Of a stretch of 53,065 nt of DNA, positions 46,412 to 53,065 are shown piece by piece; the first letter of the stretch is position 1, and every line of letters begins with the position of its first letter. Position numbers and translations under genes: made by a program. This DNA is from Neolewinella lacunae. Lineage in GTDB: Bacteria; Bacteroidota; Bacteroidia; Chitinophagales; Saprospiraceae. Location of the stretch: NCBI RefSeq assembly GCF_014349155.1, contig NZ_JACSIT010000065.1, positions 1 to 53,065 on the forward strand, read 5' to 3'. Under the pieces are notes generated by a model. It was not told the origin of the DNA. It saw only the letters and a program-made list of their open reading frames with translations, and did not search any database.

Positions 46412-46659
46412 TTAGCCTAGCGATTTTAAATCTTCCAGTAAGAACTCTATTGACTGCTCGATATCGGCCTCTTTGGCAATCTCACTTAATTCTTGTGTAG
46501 TGGTGGGTTGGTAGTTTTGCTTTTCTTTGAGTGCGTCAATGTCGACTTTTCTATCCACCACTTCCTTATTTTTAATGCGGTGTAAGCGTACTGAACTTCA
46601 TCAATAGGCCCTGAAGAATCAGCTTGATCCTTTTCTATTTTCGATTCGGTGAATTTCAT
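46412..46659 (-). pseudogene. third gene of the AbiE-like operon, frameshifted
   Basis: Starts at an ATG whose last two bases overlap the TGA of the toxin gene (ATGA). It reads MKFTESKIEKDQADSSGPID then VQYAYTALK, and a stop arrives early in that frame. Adding one A in the A5 run at about 46566-46570 restores a continuous frame: NKEVVDRKVDIDALKEKQNY, then TQELSEIAKEADIEQSIEFL, ending EDLKSLG at the TAA 46412-46414, about 82 residues in all. Acidic and helical, no domain recognised. Either a real indel or a sequence error in a homopolymer. The overlapping start indicates it belongs to the toxin-antitoxin operon. Confidence 0.65.
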
Positions 46660-47600
46660 TTAATTCTCTTTATTAATCCCTCAAAGCACTTAGCAACTTC
46701 TCTTTCATTTGGTATTGGCCTGTATGCTAATGCCGAAAGTTCAGTTTGGTATTTTCCTTTTAATCGTTGCCAGATGATTGAAAAGTCATTTACCAAAGGT
46801 GATTCTGAAATCACTTTGCCTTGCCAACCCCTCGGCTCTTCAAAAATTTTTCTATCGTGCTGTAGAATAGCGTCAAATTTTTTCTTAAACGAATCGGATG
46901 CTACAAACTCAACACATTCACGGTCTCCCATTAAGTAATACAAATCATAAAAGTGCCTTATCTTTTCGGATACACTTTCAATCACATCCTCCTTAAAAGA
47001 AACCCGAATTAGAGACACCATCTTCTCCAATAGCGTTTGTTCTTTGCTCAATACGTTTACCTCAAAGGAATGGAGATTGTATTGATCGATGTATTTCAAA
47101 TTACTTGTTTGCATCAAAAAGTCATGCACCAAACTCTTAACGGCGAGCTTTTTAAATGGGAAGGGATTGGCAAACGAGTTAATTTCAACAATGAGCTTAT
47201 TGTTTAAATTGCTCTTTTCAGTTGCCACATATTCAAAAACAGATTTTCTGAATCTTGAACCTTTGCTAGTCACACCATCCATTTGCAACTCGTTTAAATC
47301 GGGTGTGATTTCTTTTTCGATAGTGCGGATGATGGTTTTAATTTCATTTCCCGTTCTTTCCTTGTCATTTATGATCGCAATATCTACATCCTCAGAAAAT
47401 CGCTCTATAAGATTATAGGCCTTTGACAACGAGGTGCCTCCTTTAAAAACTGATTCACCAACAAATTTACTTTTCGCCAACCGACTTAACACCAATGTTA
47501 TCCAGTAGTCTTTCTCTAAAAATTCTAATTTAATATCTAAGTGCTGTGACGCAACCCTTAATATATCAGAAAATAATTTTATATCGTGGTGTAACTTCAT
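46656..47600 (-). CDS. AbiEii/AbiGii-type nucleotidyltransferase toxin
   Basis: 314 residues from the ATG at 47600, which overlaps the antitoxin stop as ATGA (a start at 47612 is also possible). The nucleotidyltransferase motif is intact: FKGGTSLSKAYNLIERFSED, where GGTSL and the following D-V-D supply the nucleotide and metal-binding residues. AbiEii toxins (DUF1814) act as GTP- or other NTP-transferases that stop growth, with AbiEi as antitoxin; known members give abortive phage defence. Here the conserved core is at the N-terminus and the C-terminal 150 residues are helical. AT-rich, suggesting transfer. Confidence 0.9.
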   Translation of the reverse strand: MKLHHDIKLFSDILRVASQHLDIKLEFLEKDYWITLVLSRLAKSKFVGESVFKGGTSLSKAYNLIERFSEDVDIAIINDKERTGNEIKTIIRTIEKEITPDLNELQMDGVTSKGSRFRKSVFEYVATEKSNLNNKLIVEINSFANPFPFKKLAVKSLVHDFLMQTSNLKYIDQYNLHSFEVNVLSKEQTLLEKMVSLIRVSFKEDVIESVSEKIRHFYDLYYLMGDRECVEFVASDSFKKKFDAILQHDRKIFEEPRGWQGKVISESPLVNDFSIIWQRLKGKYQTELSALAYRPIPNEREVAKCFEGLIKRIK

Positions 47601-48322
47601 ACAATATTCCATTTTTCGGTGGTAGATAAAGTTTTTGCTGCACCTGATAGTTTATACTTAGTAATCGGGTTCAATGATTTAAAAAGTGGCTCGGCCGTTT
47701 TGCGTTGTTGCAATTGCTCCAACAACGCACCTAATAAAGCTCTTGTAGAAGGCGGATATTTTAAAGCCAAACGAACCAAGGCATTGGTTTCCTTATCCGT
47801 TAATTTTTCGATGATTGCTAAAAATCGTTTGCAGGATGTTTCTATACTGGCATCAGGTATTTTTTTAACGTAGCGCATGGCATCCAGTAACTGCAACAAA
47901 GCAATGTTTTCTTTGGTGATGGCATTTTTTTGCTTTACAAAAGAAATCGTATAACGTCCTCTTTTAAAATTGGGGCGGACATCATTTTTACCGATTTGTA
48001 TGGTATTGCTTACCTGGGTTGTTAAGCCCAATTGGTTATAGATGCTGTAACCAGTGAGATAGCCTGTGGGCTTTCCATTTTCTTCCAATAGGTCCTTTAC
48101 TACTTGTGCCTGACTGGGTTGTAGCTGGCCAAAGGGCGTATTTTCCGGTTTGTAGTATTTCCCTTTGGACAGCTTGGCAATCTTCCCCGAAGCCACCATA
48201 CGGTTCAGGGCTTTGATGACCGCTTCCTTTTGGCTCACCTCAGAAGCTAAGTCAGCATAGGTGAATACATAACCTTTGGGTAGTCTATCTATCGTAGATG
48301 CTATGTATTCAGCGGTCTTCAT
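47597..48322 (-). CDS. AbiEi-like antitoxin and autorepressor (DUF6088-type)
   Basis: 241 residues. N-terminal winged-helix DNA-binding domain (VFTYADLASEVSQKEAVIKALNRMV region, then KLSKGKYYKP) followed by a C-terminal antitoxin domain (YLTGYSIYNQLGLTTQVSNT, then RGRYTISFVKQKNAITKENI). AbiEi proteins neutralise the AbiEii toxin and repress their own promoter by binding inverted repeats. Consistent with this, a 15-bp perfect inverted repeat lies across the promoter just upstream. First gene of the operon; its stop overlaps the toxin start. Confidence 0.88.
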   Translation of the reverse strand: MKTAEYIASTIDRLPKGYVFTYADLASEVSQKEAVIKALNRMVASGKIAKLSKGKYYKPENTPFGQLQPSQAQVVKDLLEENGKPTGYLTGYSIYNQLGLTTQVSNTIQIGKNDVRPNFKRGRYTISFVKQKNAITKENIALLQLLDAMRYVKKIPDASIETSCKRFLAIIEKLTDKETNALVRLALKYPPSTRALLGALLEQLQQRKTAEPLFKSLNPITKYKLSGAAKTLSTTEKWNIV

Positions 48323-48338
48323 ACCATTGATTTTCGTG

Positions 48339-48372
48339 CAAAGATAGGCAAAATGTCCAGTTTATTAGCAAA
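48339..48372 (-). promoter_or_regulatory. promoter of the AbiE-like operon
   Basis: On the minus strand: TTTG at 48372-48369, a 22-base spacer, then TATCTTTG at 48346-48339, which matches TAnnTTTG exactly. The start codon at 48322 is 16 bases further on, giving a very short leader. The operator inverted repeat overlaps the spacer. Confidence 0.75.
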
Positions 48373-48388
48373 AAAACTGGACATTTTG
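48349..48388. promoter_or_regulatory. operator: 15-bp perfect inverted repeat
   Basis: Arms CAAAATGTCCAGTTT (48349-48363) and AAACTGGACATTTTG (48374-48388) around a 10-base centre. One arm lies between the -33 and -7 boxes and the other upstream of -33, so a bound repressor would block RNA polymerase. The likely ligand is the AbiEi-like protein encoded directly downstream (inference from the family). Confidence 0.8.
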
Positions 48389-48831
48389 AACATTGCGGGG
48401 ATGGAAGTTGCTTGGCGACTGCCTGGCCCTTGACTTCCACCAAACTCGACTCTAGCCCTTTCCCGCTCGCCTAAACCCCTCCCCCCCCCAAAAAAACCTC
48501 CCCCACAAAGCCCACCAGCCCCCCATTCCCCGCCAGCTTTACCTTCCAGCACACCACCATCCCCAGCCACGTCGACCTGCCCACCCTATTCTTTCCTCCG
48601 CTGTGGAGGACATGTTGCGGGGGGAAGGCTACAGGGGATGCAGCTGGTCATCAGGTGCTTCTTCCGCGTTTGGTGGATGGCGTTTGGCGCATGAGGTCTT
48701 TGCATTGGTTCGGGCAAAGTTCCTGCGGGAGGCCCAGGCGGGCAGATGGGGTTGGGTGGACGGTTACGCACCTATAGATAGCCAATTAGAGTAAATTGAT
48801 TTTTAAAATCCATGAGCGCACAAGTAAATGA
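48389..48831. other. intergenic region with direct-repeat copy 1
   Basis: About 440 bases between the AbiE-like promoter and the end of the glycosyltransferase gene. 48543-48680 is the first copy of the direct repeat described separately. A C9 run lies at 48480-48489. No coding sequence is supported. Confidence 0.5.
48543..48680 (+). repeat. ~138-bp direct repeat, copy 1
   Basis: Aligns without gaps to 51879-52016 at roughly 80% identity by eye, with shared blocks such as GGAGGACATG, GGGGATGCAG and GGTCATC. Weak similarity continues to about 48733. GC-rich, in contrast to the AT-rich genes between the copies. Confidence 0.8.
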
Positions 48832-50034
48832 TTACTTTATAATTGATTCGAATAAATTTACCCACTCCTGGTTTACAAACTCAAGCCGGAATTTTTCCAT
48901 TAGCATCCTTTTCCTGGCTTTAACGGAATAACTAATCAATGCTCTTTCATCAGTGTAAAGCATCAAAAGGTTTTTGCAAATATCGGTAGGAGTAGTACTC
49001 CGGTACTCCAGATGGGGATGAGACCACTGGTAAGTACTTTCGACCAGCTCTAAAAAAACTGCAGCATCACCCCAAATCTCTTTTTGATTTGAAAACCCAG
49101 GAACTATTTGTGCTGCGGTGGTTAATCCATGCTCATTACTCGCCAACCCCCATCCTTCGCCCATTGAGGTATTAATACCTACATCACATGACTGATAAAG
49201 AAGCTTGAGATCTTTTAAAGGTAAGATTGTTTCATCGTTGGGCATGATAACCCTTCCCTCGATTCCAAGCCTCAAAACTTCACTTTTAAAAAACAGCCGT
49301 TCCTTTAAGGTGGCGTGAGGAAGATGAAGAAACAAAACGGCATTAGGAGCCATTTTTGAGAATTTAGAAAATCCTTCAATCGTCAAATCCAACCGCTTTC
49401 TGGCCCAGTTGCGGTTAGCATTCAGAACTATAAAACTATCTTCATAATTATTGCCCTTTTTAAAAAAGGCTCGACGAGCAGCAACACGGTATTCGGCCAG
49501 AGTTTGATCTTTGACCGGGCCAGAACTCCAAAAAGTCTCTACCGAATGACCAATGACAGTACATTCGGGCAACACTCCGCAGTTTGCTTTTTCCAATACT
49601 GCATCAAATTGATCTTTTATAGATTTAGAGAAGAAAATTAATCGGTCAAATTCTAAAACCACTGCTATTTGCCCAAGATCAACCAAGTCACCGTCTACAG
49701 GAATGTAGATGGTGCGCTTGATGCCCAATCGTTTGCTGTAAGCAAATAAGGTTGAAAAATAATTCAGTGGAAACAGATCAAAATACCACAGGAATAAAGC
49801 TGGCTGTAAGGCTCGAAAGCCGGACATCAAGAAATTTTGCTGGTGCAAAAGACTGCCATTACAAAAACATGGAATGATGGTTCCTCCCTCCGCTCTTGTA
49901 TACACGTCTCCCTCCTGATCCATTGCAAAAAGAAACACTTGGTAATGATCCTTCAATGCATCTATGATAAGGTTCGAGACAGAAGAAAGGCCCACCCCTT
50001 TCTCAATAGTACTTATAATGGCAATCTTCTTCAT
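48832..50034 (-). CDS. GT-B glycosyltransferase (family 4-like)
   Basis: 400 residues. The N-terminus (MKKIAIISTIEKGVGLSSVS) is the first strand and glycine-rich loop of a GT-B Rossmann domain. The C-terminal half shows the nucleotide-sugar domain: FIVLNANRNWARKRLDLTIE, then the GT4 signature region SCDVGINTSMGEGWGLASNE with the E-x7-E-like acid spacing (GEGWGLASNEHG). It would transfer a sugar from a nucleotide donor; acceptor unknown. It follows the 516-residue gene by 33 bases on the same strand, so the pair is probably co-transcribed. Confidence 0.85.
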   Translation of the reverse strand: MKKIAIISTIEKGVGLSSVSNLIIDALKDHYQVFLFAMDQEGDVYTRAEGGTIIPCFCNGSLLHQQNFLMSGFRALQPALFLWYFDLFPLNYFSTLFAYSKRLGIKRTIYIPVDGDLVDLGQIAVVLEFDRLIFFSKSIKDQFDAVLEKANCGVLPECTVIGHSVETFWSSGPVKDQTLAEYRVAARRAFFKKGNNYEDSFIVLNANRNWARKRLDLTIEGFSKFSKMAPNAVLFLHLPHATLKERLFFKSEVLRLGIEGRVIMPNDETILPLKDLKLLYQSCDVGINTSMGEGWGLASNEHGLTTAAQIVPGFSNQKEIWGDAAVFLELVESTYQWSHPHLEYRSTTPTDICKNLLMLYTDERALISYSVKARKRMLMEKFRLEFVNQEWVNLFESIIK

Positions 50035-50067
50035 TCGCCTGCAGCAGAAGCCCGGAAGTTTTTAATT

Positions 50068-51618
50068 TTAGCCGGCTACTGTCATAAATGGACAAATGTG
50101 AATGATCTCCACGGGATTTTCTGCATCTACATCTACTTCTACATCAAGATCATTTTGCGTTAAGAACTGGTACTTCCCACTGTATCCCTCGATATCAAAC
50201 GGATAATTTGGGCTAGCCAGTGAATAACTTCCGTCTTTATCCACCTGAAATACAATCCGATACAAATTGCTCCTAACACTAATAACTCCGAAGGATGTCA
50301 TCGGAAATATATTTGAACAAGATATCGGTTCGGGGGCGAATCCCTCCAAGCGAAGATCGTTCATTTGATTGGCCAGTTGCATTATACGCTCCTCATCTTT
50401 TAGCTTAGAAGGAGTATGACCCGCAGTTGCCATATTGTACATTTGGGCGTAAACGATTACTCTACGGAAAATTGATTTCCCCTGAAAATCTTCCCTCAAC
50501 GAAGAAAACACCATCGATGTGGCCAGAATGTCTTCAGCTTTCTCTAAATAATCCTGGGCGCGGCCTTCTAATACGTTTGGATATACGGTCTCTTCGTAAT
50601 ATTTCTTACTGGCCAAGGCCTCATCTCCCCCACCCGCTCTATTAAAAGGAAGAAAAGCTACTTTATCTGCGTTATCAAGATTTACTTGGCTGTATCTATA
50701 CAGATTGCCAACGGCGATGTTTCCAGAGGAACCAAGGTTAACAGTATATACCCAAGCATTTAATATTTTCCCCAGGTTTAAAATAAATACTTCCTCTTGT
50801 TCTGCCATTTTAATGGCAAAATTTTTGATCTCACTAATACCAATAAAGCGATCATTCGTATCACCACTGTTTACCTCACAAATTAATATGATAGCCATCA
50901 ATTGGGAATTTACGATCGACTTGTAATATTCACAATAATCGTCAGCGTATTTATTAATTTGCTCGCTGGTAACTTTCGTGTAATATTCTTGAAAGCTGTA
51001 AGGTTTTATAATCGTTGCTTCAAACCATGATTTTCCATCGGCAGCAATCCGTTGGCTTATCATATCGGCGTATAAATCTAAGAGGCCTGTCCCTCTTGTA
51101 GGACCCATGATTTGGTTGTGAATATTGGCAAGGCAAAATTCGACTGAATCATTACTTCCGAGGACCCGCTCGTAGAAAATGTCAAATGTTCTACGCCCCA
51201 TGTGGGGTAATTTACCGTCAGGGGTAGGCGTGAAATACTGTAAATAATTTTCAAAAACAGTATCGATTCTGCCAATATCATCAAGTATTGCAGCGTGGGC
51301 CCCTAGCCACCTATCAAGGCGTTGGCCATCAACGAGTTCTTTGAGGTGCTCAGAAATGTCTCCTAGCTTTTTGTTCACCTCTTTTAGTTCCTTGATAGCC
51401 TCATTCAGTTTTGAAGAAATGTTCTTTAACTCATCCAGCTGCGCTTGATCCATAGCAGCACCGCCATCATCACCGGTAACAAGTGAGAAGATAAAGCCGA
51501 TTCCGGCACTGGTAGGGTCACCAGCTATCGTTTCGATAACCGAACCCAGCATTTTTTCCCCTACATACTGCATGGGGGTCTTCTTCTTGGCCTTTTTCGT
51601 TTTTTTATTCTTGGGCAT
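50068..51618 (-). CDS. orphan 516-residue helical protein, possible pore-forming toxin or effector
   Basis: No family recognised. A strongly basic head (PKNKKTKKAKKKT) precedes a Gly/Ala-rich hydrophobic stretch (SVIETIAGDPTSAGIGFIFS) and a heptad coiled coil (LDELKNISSKLNEAIKELKE...LGDISEHLKEL, about residues 57-95). About 300 helix-rich residues follow, then a beta-rich C-terminal ~90 residues (FGVISVRSNLYRIVFQVD, YQFLTQNDLDVEVDVD). No signal peptide. Hydrophobic hairpin plus long helices plus beta C-domain resembles alpha-helical pore-forming toxins in outline; this is inference and low confidence. First gene of a two-gene unit with the glycosyltransferase, with a TACCTTTG box 57 bases upstream. 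Confidence 0.7.
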   Translation of the reverse strand: MPKNKKTKKAKKKTPMQYVGEKMLGSVIETIAGDPTSAGIGFIFSLVTGDDGGAAMDQAQLDELKNISSKLNEAIKELKEVNKKLGDISEHLKELVDGQRLDRWLGAHAAILDDIGRIDTVFENYLQYFTPTPDGKLPHMGRRTFDIFYERVLGSNDSVEFCLANIHNQIMGPTRGTGLLDLYADMISQRIAADGKSWFEATIIKPYSFQEYYTKVTSEQINKYADDYCEYYKSIVNSQLMAIILICEVNSGDTNDRFIGISEIKNFAIKMAEQEEVFILNLGKILNAWVYTVNLGSSGNIAVGNLYRYSQVNLDNADKVAFLPFNRAGGGDEALASKKYYEETVYPNVLEGRAQDYLEKAEDILATSMVFSSLREDFQGKSIFRRVIVYAQMYNMATAGHTPSKLKDEERIMQLANQMNDLRLEGFAPEPISCSNIFPMTSFGVISVRSNLYRIVFQVDKDGSYSLASPNYPFDIEGYSGKYQFLTQNDLDVEVDVDAENPVEIIHICPFMTVAG

Positions 51619-51674
51619 AGTATTATGTATTAAATATTGAATGGTGTGGCCTGAATCTTAATAGAAACTAACGC

Positions 51675-51682
51675 CAAAGGTA
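51675..51682 (-). promoter_or_regulatory. putative -7 box of the 516-residue/glycosyltransferase unit
   Basis: TACCTTTG on the minus strand, an exact TAnnTTTG match 57 bases before the ATG at 51618. No clear -33 TTTG. Confidence 0.45.
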
Positions 51683-52265
51683 TGCGCCTACCCGACTGAA
51701 TATGCGGCGTTTCGCATAGCTGCTAATTGAAAGCAGCCCCAACATACTATTAAAGGTTCAAACATCCAAGTTTTCAGGCCAAAATTTTAGCCAGGCCCTC
51801 TTTGGCCCTCACTTTTTCCACTTAATGCTACTGGGCCAGGCTAAGATTCGGGGAGCATCTCGTGTGCTTCGCCCCCCCCTTCCAGCCCACCACCACCCCC
51901 GGCTAGGCCGACCTGGCCCACCCCATCCTTTCCCCCGCTGGGGAGGACATGCTGCGGTTGGAAGGCTAAAGGGGATGCAGTGGGTCATCGGGTGCTTCCT
52001 TCACATTAGCTGGATGGGGGAGGGGCGAGAGGGGCTTTCCTTTGGTTTGGGCGAAGTTTCGGCGAGGCTTGTAAAATCATTTCACTTCAATCTTTGAGAT
52101 TCCTGGAGGAAACTAATGACACACTTTATGCAATATCCCCTAGAGACCTACGCTAGGTATGACTTTTTCCTCGTTTTCCCAGATCGACCTAAATAGCACA
52201 CTACTCTACATTTTTAGAAAGTGCGAAGCGAGCACTACCTTAGGGGTTAACCACAACTCCAACTC
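51683..52265. other. intergenic region with direct-repeat copy 2 and left part of an IS
   Basis: About 580 bases. 51879-52016 is direct-repeat copy 2. The composition changes near 52080, and the left end of the insertion sequence should lie between there and 52265, but only one end is in the window, so its inverted repeat cannot be set. Confidence 0.45.
51879..52016 (+). repeat. ~138-bp direct repeat, copy 2
   Basis: Direct-repeat partner of 48543-48680. Together they bracket the glycosyltransferase and 516-residue genes (48832-51618). Confidence 0.8.
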
Positions 52266-53065
52266 ATGCTCACTCCGCAACTGCGTAAATTTACTGACTT
52301 GTACGGAAAATACGGTCTTGGTGCTACAAAAAACCTTCACTTGATCTGCCAACTTCTCATTTTGGGAAGAACTTGCAGCCTATGGAAACTCAAGGATTAT
52401 GTCGGCTTGGCCCTCGACAAACCGCTTGTTCAGCCCGCCAGTCACTATCAGCGATTGATTCGATTTTTCGATGCCTGGCAAGACAACGCTGGCTTTATTC
52501 TTGACGTTCAGCGACGAACGCTGAGCCTACTTCGTCGCTTTCGTTTTACTCACTTACTCTTGGATGGTACCAGTTGGAAGCGAGGTCAGCAAAAGTATCA
52601 CTACATGGTGTTGAGCGTTCTAGTCGGCTCCGTGGCCATCCCCATCTATTGGAAACAACTAGGTAAAATTGGTGCTTCCTCCCAAGCAGAGCGCAAAGCT
52701 CTGTTTACTGAAGCGATGAAACATCTCGACCTGAAGGGCATGACGCTGCTTGCTGACCGAGAATATGTCGGCCAAGAATGGTTTAAGTTCCTGATTGACA
52801 ACAAAATAGAGTTTGTCATCCGACTGAGGTTCGGCGACTTCTACCAAGCTGTAGACGAAGCTCCCGGTAAGACTTATCAGCAGATGTATGACCAGTGCCG
52901 GAGTCACGGTAAGTTCTGCCGCAAACGTATAAAGTTGGGTGGACAGTTCTATTTTATATCGATGCGTCCTAATCCTAAAGGGACCGCTGGTGATGAGGTG
53001 ATCATTTTTCTGACGCGCCTCCGACCGGTCAAGAAGACTGTTGACCAATACATAAAGCGTTGGCG
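52266..53065 (+). CDS. IS4-family DDE transposase, 3'-truncated by window edge
   Basis: The frame opens at ATG 52266 (MLTPQLRKFTDLYGKYGLG) and is open to the end of the window, about 266 residues. RNase-H fold transposase signatures are present: the first catalytic Asp in HLLLDGTSWKRG, the second in LLADREYVGQEWFKFL, and a start of the Y-x2-R region near the edge (VDQYIKRW), after which the catalytic Glu is expected outside the window. This matches IS4-type transposases. No frameshift seen, so the element may be active. The exact IS name cannot be given from this sequence. Confidence 0.88.
   Translation, partial: MLTPQLRKFTDLYGKYGLGATKNLHLICQLLILGRTCSLWKLKDYVGLALDKPLVQPASHYQRLIRFFDAWQDNAGFILDVQRRTLSLLRRFRFTHLLLDGTSWKRGQQKYHYMVLSVLVGSVAIPIYWKQLGKIGASSQAERKALFTEAMKHLDLKGMTLLADREYVGQEWFKFLIDNKIEFVIRLRFGDFYQAVDEAPGKTYQQMYDQCRSHGKFCRKRIKLGGQFYFISMRPNPKGTAGDEVIIFLTRLRPVKKTVDQYIKRW

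Noticed and set aside
1..53065. tRNA and rRNA genes
   Set aside because: No cloverleaf with a T-arm GGTTC-type sequence or conserved rRNA block was recognised by eye; a covariance search would be decisive.

Overview
The window looks like a chromosomal segment of a Bacteroidota bacterium, most likely from the Saprospiria (Lewinella-like); the genus is inference. Evidence seen in the sequence: three proteins with type IX secretion (T9SS) C-terminal sorting domains (one type B, two type A), a PorP/SprF-like membrane protein, a PorE-like OmpA protein, a one-protein hybrid two-component regulator, three clustered SurA-type chaperones, and several TAnnTTTG promoter -7 boxes typical of the phylum. 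Most of the window is visibly GC-rich. About 45.2-51.6 kb is AT-rich and looks acquired.

Layout. 0-2 kb: the 3' end of an unknown gene, an RHS-core scrap and a PIN/antitoxin pair, the last two framed by a 35-bp direct repeat. 2.0-6.3 kb: three peptidyl-prolyl isomerase/SurA-type genes for periplasmic folding of outer-membrane proteins. 6.8-15.7 kb (minus): an operon of PorP/SprF-like protein, PorE-like OmpA protein and a giant type-B secreted adhesin, that is, an exported surface protein with its outer-membrane partners. 16.2-27.2 kb: beta-helix protein, DUF389 protein, Hsp20, MetG, HTTM protein, LipA and an ABC exporter. 27.2-33 kb: secreted T9SS proteins, an SH3 protein, a small membrane protein and a DUF1905 protein. 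33.4-36.5 kb: two adjacent secreted lectins sharing a duplicated beta-trefoil. 36.7-43.4 kb: hybrid sensor kinase, VWA lipoprotein, RCC1 propeller and VOC protein. 44-53 kb: accessory region with an internally repetitive secreted protein, an orphan lipoprotein, an AbiE-like module (antitoxin, nucleotidyltransferase toxin and a frameshifted third gene), a glycosyltransferase plus an orphan 516-residue helical protein between long direct repeats, and an IS transposase cut by the window end.

The window is rich in small dispersed repeats: an 18-bp core in eight copies (GGGCGCGGCCGCAGGTGC), three of them part of a ~60-bp element; a ~150-bp module present in inverted copies at 6.5 and 22.4 kb; a 151-bp palindromic MITE-like insertion flanked by TAA; and hairpin arrays 3' of metG and lipA. 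The signals most worth following are the AbiE-like operon with a promoter-embedded operator, the glycosyltransferase/516-residue cassette between direct repeats, the ABC exporter without a canonical start codon, and the octamer repeat beside the HTTM promoter. No rRNA, tRNA or CRISPR array was recognised.
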